From Candidatus Pedobacter colombiensis (GTDB taxonomy: Bacteria; Bacteroidota; Bacteroidia; Sphingobacteriales; Sphingobacteriaceae): DNA of 64,000 nucleotides. Below are positions 27,982 to 37,842 of the stretch, in pieces. The position numbers were made by a program, and so were the translations under genes. Each line of letters begins with the position of its first letter. Positions within the stretch are counted from its first letter, which is position 1. The stretch spans positions 3,410,001 through 3,474,000 of the forward strand of contig CP119313.1 of the NCBI GenBank assembly GCA_029202485.1, written 5' to 3'. The notes under the pieces were generated by a model that worked only from the letters and a program-made list of their open reading frames with translations, made no database searches and was not told the DNA's origin.

Positions 27982-29166
27982 TTGAACAAGCACATTTTAG
28001 ATCAGCCGGTACAGGAATTCATCAGCCATCACTTAAATGATGATGTCCATAAAATTGCTATGGCCAAAAGTCCTTTTAAGGAAGTTGAGGCCCGCGAACT
28101 GGCCAATCAAATTGCTGCAAAAAACAAATCTGCAAAGAAACTTTCCAGGTGGTATCATACTGAATCTATTTACTACCCGCCCCTGCTTTCCATAGAGCAA
28201 TGCTCATCCGAAACAACTGCTGCCTACAAAGCAAAATTGGCTATAGGAAATAGCTTGATTGATCTGACAGGAGGCTTTGGGGTAGATAGTTATTACTTTG
28301 CAAAAGCTGTTGACTCGGTGGTACATTGCGAAATAAACCCCGAGCTATCAGCAATAGCAGCGCACAATGCAAAAGTATTGGGGCAAAACAATATGAGCTT
28401 CCTGGCCACTGATGGTATTGCTTACCTGCAAGATACGGCAGCTACTTTCGATACCATTTATATAGATCCGGCAAGAAGAAGCAGCGCCGGTAAGGTCTTT
28501 ATGTTAAAAGACTGTACACCAAATGTGGTGGAGCATTTGGATCTGTTACTAAAAAAGTCTGCCAGAATTATCGTTAAAACAGCCCCTCTTTTAGACCTCT
28601 CCGCTGGTATAAAAGAATTAAATAATGTTGCTGAAATCCATATTGTAAGTGTAAAAAATGAATGCAAAGAGCTGCTATGGGTTATAGAAAAGCAGGAAGT
28701 CTCCAATATAAAAATAACCTGCAGCACCCTAAACGAAACTGAAAAGCACTTTAGTTTTTTAAAAGGAGATGAAGAAGCCAGTCAGCCACAAATACTGACC
28801 GAAACACCTTCGGGTTATTTGTACGAACCAGATACCGCTTTACTAAAGAGTGGCGCTTTTAACCTGATCGGCTTAACTTACGGATTAAAGAAACTGAACA
28901 CACAAACACAACTCTACAGCGGCGACCAAATCAACAGTAGCTTTCCGGGAAGGATATTTAAAATAAACAGGATCATCAGTTCCGGAGAATTAAAAAAAGA
29001 AAAGCAGCTTGTTGGTAATGTAGTGGTTAGAAATTACAGAGATAAAGCAGAAAATCTTGTCAAAAAATATAAAATAAAGCCTGACAACCACCGATTCCTC
29101 ATCTTTACCGAAAGCAAAAAAGATGGCTATATTGTAATCGATGCCACAATTGAGCAACACTATTAG
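27982..29166 (+). CDS. SAM-dependent methyltransferase, PG_1098 type with THUMP-like domain
   Basis: A 394-residue protein. The N-terminal helical part is followed by a Rossmann-fold methyltransferase domain with motif I LIDLTGGFGVDSYYFAK and motif IV IYIDPARRSSAGKVF. A THUMP-like C-terminal domain follows (about residues 275-390). This family is mainly bacteroidotal and probably modifies RNA, though the substrate is unproven. The start is TTG at 27982, 8 bases after the aspartokinase stop. Homologues share the N-terminus before the first in-frame ATG (codon 27), which argues for this start. Confidence 0.86.
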   Translation: MNKHILDQPVQEFISHHLNDDVHKIAMAKSPFKEVEARELANQIAAKNKSAKKLSRWYHTESIYYPPLLSIEQCSSETTAAYKAKLAIGNSLIDLTGGFGVDSYYFAKAVDSVVHCEINPELSAIAAHNAKVLGQNNMSFLATDGIAYLQDTAATFDTIYIDPARRSSAGKVFMLKDCTPNVVEHLDLLLKKSARIIVKTAPLLDLSAGIKELNNVAEIHIVSVKNECKELLWVIEKQEVSNIKITCSTLNETEKHFSFLKGDEEASQPQILTETPSGYLYEPDTALLKSGAFNLIGLTYGLKKLNTQTQLYSGDQINSSFPGRIFKINRIISSGELKKEKQLVGNVVVRNYRDKAENLVKKYKIKPDNHRFLIFTESKKDGYIVIDATIEQHY

Positions 29167-29207
29167 TCCTGTGCAAAGGCATCCTGGAACTAAACCTTGG
29201 CGCAAAT

Positions 29208-29237
29208 TTTAACAAACTTTAACAATCTTTAACATTC
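29208..29237 (+). repeat. three 10-bp direct repeats upstream of GT117 gene
   Basis: Three head-to-tail copies of TTTAACAAAC, TTTAACAATC and TTTAACATTC, with no gap, about 64 bases before the start of the DUF2723 gene. The one-helical-turn spacing suits a DNA-binding protein, but the motif is AT-rich and might be compositional. Confidence 0.5.
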
Positions 29238-29300
29238 ATAACCAAGTGTAATTTAATGATTTAATTATTTTTGATTAACCATAAATCAAAAACCTAAATC

Positions 29301-32297
29301 ATGAAGAACTACCAACGCATCAACAACCTCACGGGCTTCATTCTTTTTGCCTTTGCAAGTATTGTTTACTGGCTTACTATGGAACCTACCGCCAGCTTTT
29401 GGGACTGCGGTGAATTTCTCTCGGCATCCAATAAACTGGAAGTAGGTCACCAACCCGGAGCACCTTTATTTTTAATGATTGGCAAGATGTTCTCGCTCTT
29501 AGCTATGGGCAATACCGCTAAAATAGCTTATTGGATAAACTTCAGTTCTGTATTGTCTAGCGGGGCGACTATCATGTTTTTATATTGGACCATCACCGCT
29601 TTGGCTTCAAAACTATATCCTAAAGAAAAAAGTTCCTTACAAATTCTCAGTGTAATTGCTGCCGGAATAACTGGCGCATTGGCTTACACTTTTTCAGATA
29701 CTTTCTGGTTCTCGGCAGTAGAGGCAGAAGTTTATGCACTTTCTACCCTCTTTACGGCCGTTGTATTTTGGGCCATCCTAAAATGGGAACGCAATATGGA
29801 TAATCGCTGGCTGGTGCTCATTGCTTTTTTAGTTGGCCTTTCCATTGGTGTTCACCTGCTTAGTCTGCTCGCTATTCCAGCAATTGTATTGATCTATTAT
29901 TTCAAAAAAACAGCGAAGCCTAATTTAATTGGTACAATAAAGGCCTTTGCAGTTGGCTGTGTTCTGGTGGGACTGGTACAATTTGTAATTGTACAATACC
30001 TGGTACTCCTGGCCGCAAAATTTGATCTCTTTTTTGTAAACACTCTTGGTTTTAGCTTTGGCTGGGGAGCGATGGTATTTATTGCAATACTAGCTTGTTC
30101 TATTGCTTATACCATTTCCTATTCGATTAAACATCATAAATACAACCTTAATCTTGCAATGGTTTGCCTAACCTTCATCCTTTTTGGTTTTAGTTCGTAT
30201 TTCATGATTGTGATCCGGGCCAATGCCAAAACAAATATCAACTTATCAAATCCAGACAATCCATTTGCTTTACTCAATTATTTGGGCCGCACCAATTACG
30301 GCGATACCCCTTTACTGTATGGAAGAACTTTCGACGCGCAACAAACCGAAATTAAAGAAACGGGTACTGAATATAGAAAAGGGGCTAAAAAATATGAAGA
30401 ATCCGGTAAGGCTTATCAATTAAGCTATGATAAAAACCTGCTCTTTCCACGGACCTATAGCAACAAACCCAGACATATAGAATTTTATAAGAACTGGATG
30501 GGACTCAAAGAAAATGAAAGCCCAGGCTTTTTCCAAAATCTAAGCTTCTTTAGCTCTTACCAGGTAGGCTTTATGTATTGGCGTTATTTTTTATGGAACT
30601 TTGCTGGTCGCCAAAATGACGTTCAGGGACAAGGCAGTTTAACTGAAGGAAATTGGATTACAGGAATTAAAAGTCTGGATGGCGTCAGACTTGGAGACCA
30701 AAGCAAGTTACCCCCATCCATCACCGCCAACGAAGGGAATAATATCTATTTTGGCTTACCACTGCTCTTAGGTATTGCAGGGCTGATCTTTTTATACCGA
30801 AAAAATAAACAGATCACGATGGTCATTGTCACCCTTTTCTTTTTTACCGGACTAGCTATTATTCTATATTTAAATCAGGATCCATTGCAAGTGCGCGAAA
30901 GAGATTATGCTTATGTAGGCTCATTTTATGCTTTTACTATTTTTATAGGCTTCGGTGTATTGGCCATCAAAGAAACATTATCACATATCGCACCGCAGAA
31001 ATTAAGTCTGGCTGTCGCCGCTATTACAGGCCTATTAGCCGCGCCGGTAATTATGGGTATGCAAGGTTGGAACGACCATGACCGTTCTGATAAAAAAACG
31101 GCATTAAATTGGGCTGCCAATTACCTCAATTCTTGCGCACCAAATGCCATCCTATTTACCAATGCCGACAACGATACCTTCCCCCTATGGTATGCCCAGG
31201 AGGTTGAAGGGATCAGAACTGATGTAAGAGTAGTTTGTCTCCAATTTTTAGCTGACAGTGATTATATCAATCAGATGAAAACGCCGGCCAACCAATCTGC
31301 CCCCCTACCCATCGCTATGACTGCGGATAAATATCAGAAAGGTGTTCGTGATTATCTTCCCTTTATAGATTATGGTTTTAAAGATAGTGTTGAACTGAAA
31401 GATTTACTTACTGTGTTGACCTCCGACAATAAGGACGATAAAGTAGAAATGCAAGGTGGTTCATTTGAAAACTTCCTGCCCACCAAAAAGTTAAAGTTAA
31501 GTATTGATGCCAATCAACTGGTTAAAACAAATAACATTCAGGCAAAAGATAAAGACAAAATAGCACCGCAAATGGAATGGGATTTTAAAAAGAATTTTGC
31601 GGGCAAAGCGGACCTCGCGATATTTGATATACTGGTTACTAACAACTGGGAAAGACCTGTCTATTTTGGTTCTTCACTCTCCGAAGACACTTACATAGGC
31701 TTAGATAAATATCTTTACCTGGAAGGCTATGCTTATCGTTTGCTACCGCTTAAAAGAGATCCTAAAGATAACCGTGATAAATCAGAAATGACCAATTCTG
31801 ATGTCATGTATAGCAATACCTTACATAAAATGGATTTTTCTGGTTTTAATAAAGCAAAATATCTTGATCCGGAAAGCAGAAGGATTGCTACCGACAGCTG
31901 GGCTTTCCAAAATACACTTGCAAGTAACCTGATTTCGGAAGGCAAGAAAGCTCAGGCTCAACAAATCATCACAAAAAGCATTAAAGAACTTCCATTAAAA
32001 CTCTATTCAATTCATGATACGTTGAACAGGCTTGAATCTATCCGGATACTTCACAACTTAAATAATCAACAGGATGCGAACTTGTTAGCTAGCAAAACAG
32101 CTTCGTTTTTGGATCAGGAATTGAGCTATATCGCTTCATTACCCGTACAACAGCAGCAAGCGTCTTTTAGAGATATTCAGATAGGGATGTACGTTTTAAA
32201 TGGCTTGGGCGAACTTACCAATGAAACTGAGCTCAATAAAAGGATCAGGAATAAGTATAAGGAACTCGAAGATACATTCAGTAAGTCTTTGGGGTAA
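29301..32297 (+). CDS. DUF2723 / GT117-family membrane glycosyltransferase
   Basis: A 998-residue polytopic protein. The N-terminal DUF2723 domain (about residues 10-180) begins YWLTMEPTASFWDCGEFLSA followed by HQPGAPLF, the GT-C-like first periplasmic loop with acidic residues. Ten or more transmembrane helices run to about residue 590. A periplasmic C-terminal part of about 400 residues follows, with helical repeat character toward the end (TPR-like). Family members are linked to protein O-glycosylation in Bacteroidota. The polyprenol-phosphate sugar synthase at 5.2 kb could provide its donor; this is inference. Confidence 0.9.
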   Translation: MKNYQRINNLTGFILFAFASIVYWLTMEPTASFWDCGEFLSASNKLEVGHQPGAPLFLMIGKMFSLLAMGNTAKIAYWINFSSVLSSGATIMFLYWTITALASKLYPKEKSSLQILSVIAAGITGALAYTFSDTFWFSAVEAEVYALSTLFTAVVFWAILKWERNMDNRWLVLIAFLVGLSIGVHLLSLLAIPAIVLIYYFKKTAKPNLIGTIKAFAVGCVLVGLVQFVIVQYLVLLAAKFDLFFVNTLGFSFGWGAMVFIAILACSIAYTISYSIKHHKYNLNLAMVCLTFILFGFSSYFMIVIRANAKTNINLSNPDNPFALLNYLGRTNYGDTPLLYGRTFDAQQTEIKETGTEYRKGAKKYEESGKAYQLSYDKNLLFPRTYSNKPRHIEFYKNWMGLKENESPGFFQNLSFFSSYQVGFMYWRYFLWNFAGRQNDVQGQGSLTEGNWITGIKSLDGVRLGDQSKLPPSITANEGNNIYFGLPLLLGIAGLIFLYRKNKQITMVIVTLFFFTGLAIILYLNQDPLQVRERDYAYVGSFYAFTIFIGFGVLAIKETLSHIAPQKLSLAVAAITGLLAAPVIMGMQGWNDHDRSDKKTALNWAANYLNSCAPNAILFTNADNDTFPLWYAQEVEGIRTDVRVVCLQFLADSDYINQMKTPANQSAPLPIAMTADKYQKGVRDYLPFIDYGFKDSVELKDLLTVLTSDNKDDKVEMQGGSFENFLPTKKLKLSIDANQLVKTNNIQAKDKDKIAPQMEWDFKKNFAGKADLAIFDILVTNNWERPVYFGSSLSEDTYIGLDKYLYLEGYAYRLLPLKRDPKDNRDKSEMTNSDVMYSNTLHKMDFSGFNKAKYLDPESRRIATDSWAFQNTLASNLISEGKKAQAQQIITKSIKELPLKLYSIHDTLNRLESIRILHNLNNQQDANLLASKTASFLDQELSYIASLPVQQQQASFRDIQIGMYVLNGLGELTNETELNKRIRNKYKELEDTFSKSLG

Positions 32298-32333
32298 CGT
32301 CCATCAAGCTGTTCATCAACATCTCAGAACATT

Positions 32334-33089
32334 TTAAAGATCAAAACGTTCACGCAGGGCTGGGCCGTAGCTTCTGCTCGAGTTTAGCTTGCTGCCTGCA
32401 TTATCATTCATGATAAAAAAGAAAGCTCCGTTAAACCCTTTTCTGATCTCTTTGATCAGATCGGCATTAAGCATGCAGCCCCTGCTGATCCTCACAAATT
32501 GGTCAGGCAGTTTTTCTTCCAAACCAGACAAGGTAAAATCTGTGAGGTGGCATTTGCCATCAACGGTATTTAAAAATATGTACTTCTCCTCTGCGTTGAT
32601 GAAGGCCAGCTCCTGCAATTTTATGAGCAGTATGCGATCGCCTATCTTTACGGTAAGTGTTTTAACTTCCTTTTTTACATTCAGCTGCTTCATGAGCAAA
32701 TCGAGCGGAATGATGTAGTCAGACAGACCTTCAAACTGCTGTAATTTACTAACTGCTTTGGCAAGCCGTTCTTTTTCAACAGGCTTCAGGAGATAGTCAA
32801 TCGATTCTTCCTCGAAGGCCTTAACGGCATACTGATCATAGGCTGTAGTAAAAATTACTTTTGGTGCCTTCTTTAACCTGCTCAACATATCAAAGCCATT
32901 CAGTACTGGCATTTCAATATCCAGAAAAACAAGATCGGGATTATGCAGTTCGATTAACAACAGTCCCTCCATACCATTGGAGGCTTCGCCTATTATATTT
33001 ATCGTCTCATGTTGGGCCAACAGACGTTTCAACCGTTGCCTTGCCAGCGGTTCATCTTCGATAATTACAGCGTTCCATTGTTTAGCCAT
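32334..33089 (-). CDS. LytTR-type response regulator
   Basis: A 251-residue response regulator. The receiver domain (residues 5-115) has the phospho-acceptor Asp in LVFLDIEMPVLNG, Thr in IFTTAYDQYAV and Lys in YLLKPVEKERL. The C-terminal LytTR DNA-binding domain follows at about residues 140-245, with KYIFLNTVDGKCHLTDFTL and FVRISRGCMLNADLIKEI. It overlaps the kinase gene by 8 bases, so the pair is a classical two-component unit. Targets are not visible. Confidence 0.95.
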   Translation of the reverse strand: MAKQWNAVIIEDEPLARQRLKRLLAQHETINIIGEASNGMEGLLLIELHNPDLVFLDIEMPVLNGFDMLSRLKKAPKVIFTTAYDQYAVKAFEEESIDYLLKPVEKERLAKAVSKLQQFEGLSDYIIPLDLLMKQLNVKKEVKTLTVKIGDRILLIKLQELAFINAEEKYIFLNTVDGKCHLTDFTLSGLEEKLPDQFVRISRGCMLNADLIKEIRKGFNGAFFFIMNDNAGSKLNSSRSYGPALRERFDL

Positions 33090-34173
33090 GCTGCATCGGT
33101 ATTTTTATTTCTATTTGTTTTATGGGCTTGTTTAGCAGCTGCAATTCATATGCTGATCCGTACAACAAGTTCAGCTTGTCGAAAGTACTTTGCAGGCCAT
33201 AACCTATATTCAGTTCATCAGGGAAGGGAGCGCCATTATCACTAATGGCAATCACCAGCCGACTATCTTTACGGATCGTAATCCGCAACTCAGCTCCCGC
33301 TGCGATGTCTTTCAGGCCATGCTTCAAAGCGTTTTCTATCAGCGGCTGTATCAGAAACCGGGGAATCCTTTCCTGCTTCAGTGCAGGGTCGATGTCTAAT
33401 ATAAAACTGATCCGATCACCAAAACGAATCTGCTCAATATCCAGGTAAGTGCTCACGATTTCCATTTCCTCTGCCACTGTTACGAGGTCGTCCTGATTGT
33501 TATTGATGCTATATCTAAACAGTTTGCTCAGCTTTAATGTCATGTCTTCGGCCTGGTCAGGCTGTTCGTGAATCAGGCTTGCGATAGCGTTCAATGCATT
33601 GTACAGAAAATGGGGATTGATTTTCGATTGTAGTGTTGCAAGTTCCGCCTGAGTTTTCATCTGCCTTAACTTCAATACATCAAGATCCCTTTCTCTGATT
33701 CTTGCATGCAGCCGGGCCTTTTGCGAATTGTAGATATAGAAAATAGTACAGATAATCACGACAAGCATGGAACTTACGAGATAATCATGGGGATGAAACA
33801 GCTGGTAAGGTTCGTTGAATAGCAACCATTTGATAAAGTAAATGGATTCTATAGCTAACAGCATGGCAGCAAGGCTGCTGGCGTAATACAAGATAATAAA
33901 CAACCAGATCTGATCCCTGTTGAATTTCAATAGTTTTTGCGAAAGATAGACGCTGTTGCCGATGGCCAGCGAGATGATTACGCTGAATAGTATTTCATAA
34001 CTTACAGAACGGAACCCGATAAAATGCCCGCTAAACACGGAGATTAACGCAGATAGTACACAACCTATACCAAACCCGATCAACAGATAGGTTAGATTGC
34101 GCTGAAAAAAACCAGGATTTCTGAAGACTTCAATTCTTCTGCTATCGGTTTCCGTACTGCAATTGTCCTTCAT
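33082..34173 (-). CDS. LytS-type sensor histidine kinase
   Basis: A 363-residue membrane kinase. Four hydrophobic segments lie in the first 150 residues, with short loops and no large extracellular sensor. A His_kinase domain follows with the phospho-accepting His in INPHFLYNALNAIASLI. The ATPase domain has the N box IQPLIENALKHGLK and G boxes ISDNGAPFPDE and GYGLQST. It overlaps the response regulator and starts 4 bases after the secreted TPR-like gene, forming one operon with the upstream receptor. Confidence 0.94.
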   Translation of the reverse strand: MKDNCSTETDSRRIEVFRNPGFFQRNLTYLLIGFGIGCVLSALISVFSGHFIGFRSVSYEILFSVIISLAIGNSVYLSQKLLKFNRDQIWLFIILYYASSLAAMLLAIESIYFIKWLLFNEPYQLFHPHDYLVSSMLVVIICTIFYIYNSQKARLHARIRERDLDVLKLRQMKTQAELATLQSKINPHFLYNALNAIASLIHEQPDQAEDMTLKLSKLFRYSINNNQDDLVTVAEEMEIVSTYLDIEQIRFGDRISFILDIDPALKQERIPRFLIQPLIENALKHGLKDIAAGAELRITIRKDSRLVIAISDNGAPFPDELNIGYGLQSTFDKLNLLYGSAYELQLLNKPIKQIEIKIPMQHG

Positions 34174-34177
34174 CAGA

Positions 34178-34825
34178 TTATTTAATTTGCGCTAATAACT
34201 CTTTTGCCCGATCAGCACCCCAGTTTGGTTCAATGGGCGTAGCCGGTTTAAATATAGCAAATTTTGCCGATGCGGTTTCTAAAATGCTTTTAGCTTTTGC
34301 CTTACCACCACCAAATGCTTCAGGGGTATAGAAAATATTCTGCCCGCTGATCAGATAGATTCTTGGATTCTCAGGATTTAAGGCTTTGGCTTTGGCCAGA
34401 GAAGCGGCAGAAGCACTCATCATCGCTAGTCTCGATTGCGGGTCAATACTCAGCTTAATGTACTGCACATACCCCTTTAAAGCATAGATCTCGCTGTTAT
34501 CAGGCGAAAGTGCATCTGCTTTATCGATCTCCGAAAGTGCCTTGTCCAGATACTGATCTTTAATCGCCTTGTCGGTAGTTGTTAGTCCGGCAATTAAATT
34601 ACTATATCCTGCATAGTAAAATGGCGTCCATTGCTTTACTTCGGCCTGTGCAACGCGGTCAAAATAGTTTGCGGTACTGCTGAAGCCATCAGTGCCCTTA
34701 GCACTTTCCAGCATCTCAAGACCTTTTTTCATGCCCATTTGAAATTTCTCTGTCGCACTCTGTGCAAAGGTATTCAGACTGAAAGCTACTAAAGCTAAAG
34801 TCAGCGTTTTTGTTAATGTGTTCAT
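34178..34825 (-). CDS. secreted TPR-like protein of unknown function
   Basis: A 215-residue protein with signal peptide (MNTLTKTLTLALVAFSLNTFAQ). The body is mostly helical with TPR-type periodicity, for example YYAGYSNLIAGL, EIDKADALSPDNSEIYALKG and AKALNPENPRIYLISGQN. Such repeats mediate protein-protein contacts in the periplasm. It lies between a TonB-receptor-like gene and a sensor kinase gene, and could bridge the two, though this is inference. Confidence 0.8.
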   Translation of the reverse strand: MNTLTKTLTLALVAFSLNTFAQSATEKFQMGMKKGLEMLESAKGTDGFSSTANYFDRVAQAEVKQWTPFYYAGYSNLIAGLTTTDKAIKDQYLDKALSEIDKADALSPDNSEIYALKGYVQYIKLSIDPQSRLAMMSASAASLAKAKALNPENPRIYLISGQNIFYTPEAFGGGKAKAKSILETASAKFAIFKPATPIEPNWGADRAKELLAQIK

Positions 34826-34859
34826 GTCGTTGTTTTTAAAGGTTTATATTATTTTTGAT

Positions 34860-36971
34860 TTAGCGTACGAAGTTGTCATCACCGATTGTCATAATAATCC
34901 CTAAAATGATATCCCTGCGTGACGAGGGTTGTATTGCACGGCGGTTAAGTCCGTCGGTACTATACTTGTAACCATAGATGTTCTTGAAACCGGCTACGTT
35001 ACTGGCGTTTACATACAATACGCTGAACTGTTTGAGTACATGCGTCAGGTAGCTCAAACTCAAACTCAGGTTGTTTAAACTTTTGGTCATATCGCTCAGG
35101 TAGACGGGATTGTTTGGATTTACATAGCTACGCCCGGAAGCAAAAACGTATGTTGCACCAATCTGTGAATTCAGCTTGGGTATAAACTGTTTCCCTACTA
35201 CAGACAGCGTGTGTTTTGCCGCAAACGATGGCCTGGCGAGCATAGGATAATCCGCAAAATCCCTTTTGCTATCCAGGAAGGAATAGGATATCCAGAAATC
35301 TCCGTTAGGAATCGTTTTCTTGTCTTTCAGGAAGAGCTCAAATCCACGTGCATAGCCATAACCGGAATTATCTAACGAAGTACCATTCACTTTAGTGAGG
35401 TTCGCGTAATCCTTATAATAACCTTCAACTCTCAACAGCCTGTCGGCCAGGTTAAGTTCATACTTTAAGATGTAATGGTCTGCCTGCTCATAGTCAAGTG
35501 GCTTTTGAATCAGATAACCGTCTTCCGGATTCTGGAAAAATCGACCATACGCAAATGAAACCTGTGATGAAGTTGTGGTTTTGTAGGCTAAAGAAACACG
35601 AGGTGCCAGGTTATATCTGACAAGATAACTTGAGTACTCAGTACGTAGTCCTATTCTTGCTACCAGTCTGCTGCTTAAATACGCGTCTGTTTCTGCAAAT
35701 GCCGAACTCAACTGATCTGTGTAGGACCGGCCTAAGGTATTCAAGCTTTCCGTTCTGCCGATATTAAATGTTTCCAAACCAAATTTCAGATTAGAAAGAC
35801 GCCCGAAATAATGTGTCAGTGTAGCCTTGCCTTCTAATAGTTTGTCAACACGTTTGTAGTTGTTTACAGTCATTAAGCCCGCATCACGATCCCGGTTATA
35901 GGAAACACCCGCTTCAATTTTCCATGAACTGTTCAGGTAGTCTTTATAGGTGCTGTTCATATAAACGTTACTATTATCGTTGCTAAAGTAGCTCGGAGAG
36001 GTTGGTACATCAATATTTGGACTATATAGGCTCACTACAGCGGCTCCATATGCCGCGTAGAATTTAAACATTCCAGTCTCAGATGTTTTAGCTTTGTACT
36101 GTATGCTACCACCACCTTGTTCAGGTATCTTTACAAAAGTGTTTTGTTGTTGTTTGAAAATACTGTACTGCGGGACCAGATTGTAGTAATAACCACCTAG
36201 TATAAGCGCACTATTTTTAAATCTTATGTTCTGATCTATACCTCCACCCACTGTAAGTGCAGTGATTCCCGTTGTTGTTTTCTCTGGCAAATCTGTACTC
36301 TCCAGCACAAGCGCAGAACTTAGTGCCTGCCCATATTGGGCAGAATAACCTCCTGAAGAAAATGAAGTGCCCTTAAACAGGAAAGGGGACAGCCGACCTC
36401 TGGAAGCCTGATCAGGTACGGTTGCGTTGAACGGACTTTTTACAAGCATGCCATCAAAATATGTTTTCGTCTCTGCAGCGGTACCTCCTCTAACAAACAG
36501 ACCCGTTTCGGCCCCGGCTGGTTGCGCTCCGGGTAGGGTTTGCATTGCTGCGATAATATCAGCCCGGGATCCGGCCAGCGTAGCGATATCTACAGATCCC
36601 AATATTGCGCCTTTTTTTGCATCGCCGGTGGTGTATATGCCGGCGCTGATCTTTACCGTTTCCAGTTCGTTGACAGCGGCTTTCATCAACAGATTAAGCG
36701 TCATGACTTTGCCTGTTATATTGATCTGCAGGGAATCCGCATCAAAGTTCAGCGCCGAAAACATCAGCATTTGAATTCCATTTTCTGTAGTGCTAAAGTC
36801 GAAGTGACCAGCGCTATCTGTGGATGCGCCGTCGTAGCTGTTTTTAATGCTGATGCTGGCATTTGTTATAGCTTTACCTTTCGAAGTTTTGATTGAACCA
36901 CTGATACGGGTCTGCGCCTGAAGGCAAGCTGCCGTGAAGATCATTAAGAGCGTAAGCGATATATTTTTCAT
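34860..36971 (-). CDS. TonB-dependent receptor-like outer membrane protein
   Basis: A 703-residue protein from the start chosen at 36971 (MKNISLTLLMIFTAACLQAQ, a signal peptide); an upstream in-frame ATG adds 18 residues with no signal character. It has an N-terminal carboxypeptidase-regulatory-like domain (about residues 20-105), a plug region (SVDIATLAGSRADIIAAMQ; TGLFVRGGTAAETKTYFDG), then a long beta-barrel. It lacks a neighbouring SusD gene. It heads a four-gene operon with a TPR-like protein and a LytS/LytTR pair, so it may be sensory or transport-linked. Ligand unknown. Confidence 0.88.
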   Translation of the reverse strand: MKNISLTLLMIFTAACLQAQTRISGSIKTSKGKAITNASISIKNSYDGASTDSAGHFDFSTTENGIQMLMFSALNFDADSLQINITGKVMTLNLLMKAAVNELETVKISAGIYTTGDAKKGAILGSVDIATLAGSRADIIAAMQTLPGAQPAGAETGLFVRGGTAAETKTYFDGMLVKSPFNATVPDQASRGRLSPFLFKGTSFSSGGYSAQYGQALSSALVLESTDLPEKTTTGITALTVGGGIDQNIRFKNSALILGGYYYNLVPQYSIFKQQQNTFVKIPEQGGGSIQYKAKTSETGMFKFYAAYGAAVVSLYSPNIDVPTSPSYFSNDNSNVYMNSTYKDYLNSSWKIEAGVSYNRDRDAGLMTVNNYKRVDKLLEGKATLTHYFGRLSNLKFGLETFNIGRTESLNTLGRSYTDQLSSAFAETDAYLSSRLVARIGLRTEYSSYLVRYNLAPRVSLAYKTTTSSQVSFAYGRFFQNPEDGYLIQKPLDYEQADHYILKYELNLADRLLRVEGYYKDYANLTKVNGTSLDNSGYGYARGFELFLKDKKTIPNGDFWISYSFLDSKRDFADYPMLARPSFAAKHTLSVVGKQFIPKLNSQIGATYVFASGRSYVNPNNPVYLSDMTKSLNNLSLSLSYLTHVLKQFSVLYVNASNVAGFKNIYGYKYSTDGLNRRAIQPSSRRDIILGIIMTIGDDNFVR

Positions 36972-37079
36972 GACCTGCTGTTTTGAAATCATGATCAAAT
37001 ATGTGCAGCAGCAGATGGATTGCAAATGAAAAGCCGACGACTTGCAGTATCTGACGGATGAGTGGTAAAAATTCAGGAC

Positions 37080-37114
37080 AAAAAAAAATAGGCTTTCAGG
37101 TAAGGAAAGCCTAT
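37080..37114 (-). terminator. terminator of peroxiredoxin gene
   Basis: 10-bp stem ATAGGCTTTC / GAAAGCCTAT (37088-37097 with 37105-37114), followed on the minus strand by eight or nine T residues, 20 bases after the stop of the peroxiredoxin gene. Confidence 0.85.
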
Positions 37115-37133
37115 TCAGTAATTTAAAAGGAGA

Positions 37134-37769
37134 TTACTTGTTTGGTTGAGGTGTCATCCTCAAATATGGTTTAATTACTGTATGTCCTTTAGGGAACTTA
37201 GCCGGAATATCTTCCGTTTTAATACTATTCATAACAACTACATCCTCTCCATCTTCCCAATCAGCAGGTGTAGCCACGCTATAATTAGCAGTAAGCTGTA
37301 AAGAATCAATCACTCTTAATACTTCATTAAAATTACGTCCGGTAGAAGCCGGATAAGTCAACATCAGCTTTACTTTCTTATCAGGTGAGATAATGAACAA
37401 TGAACGTACAGTTAATGTCTCAGATGCATTTGGATGAATCATATCATAAAGATCTGCCACCTTTTTATCTTCATCTGCAATAATTGGGAACTCAACATTG
37501 GTATTTTGAGTTTCATTAATATCTTTAATCCAGCCTTTATGCGATTCCGCAGAATCCACACTAAGTGCCAATACCTTAACGTTTCTTTTTTCGAACTCCC
37601 CCTTTAATGCAGAAGTACGTCCTAATTCAGTAGTACATACAGGAGTATAATCAGCAGGGTGAGAAAATAAAACTCCCCAACTATCTCCTAAGAATTCATA
37701 GAAATCAATATCACCGATAGAAGTTTGTGCCTTAAAATTGGGAGCTGCGTCCCCTATTCTTAAACTCAT
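37134..37769 (-). CDS. 1-Cys peroxiredoxin (Prx6 type)
   Basis: A 211-residue peroxidase that reduces H2O2 and alkyl hydroperoxides. The peroxidatic Cys is in SHPADYTPVCTTELGR. The long C-terminal extension (PADWEDGEDVVV, AKFPKGHTVIKPYLRMT) is typical of Prx6-like enzymes, which lack a conserved resolving Cys. It is transcribed alone and has a terminator on its 3' side. Confidence 0.94.
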   Translation of the reverse strand: MSLRIGDAAPNFKAQTSIGDIDFYEFLGDSWGVLFSHPADYTPVCTTELGRTSALKGEFEKRNVKVLALSVDSAESHKGWIKDINETQNTNVEFPIIADEDKKVADLYDMIHPNASETLTVRSLFIISPDKKVKLMLTYPASTGRNFNEVLRVIDSLQLTANYSVATPADWEDGEDVVVMNSIKTEDIPAKFPKGHTVIKPYLRMTPQPNK

Positions 37770-37842
37770 AATTTTATATTTTTACGTGTAAATAATTACG
37801 ATTACAAGGTAACAAATAATGTCTACAAATTAAGTATACTAT

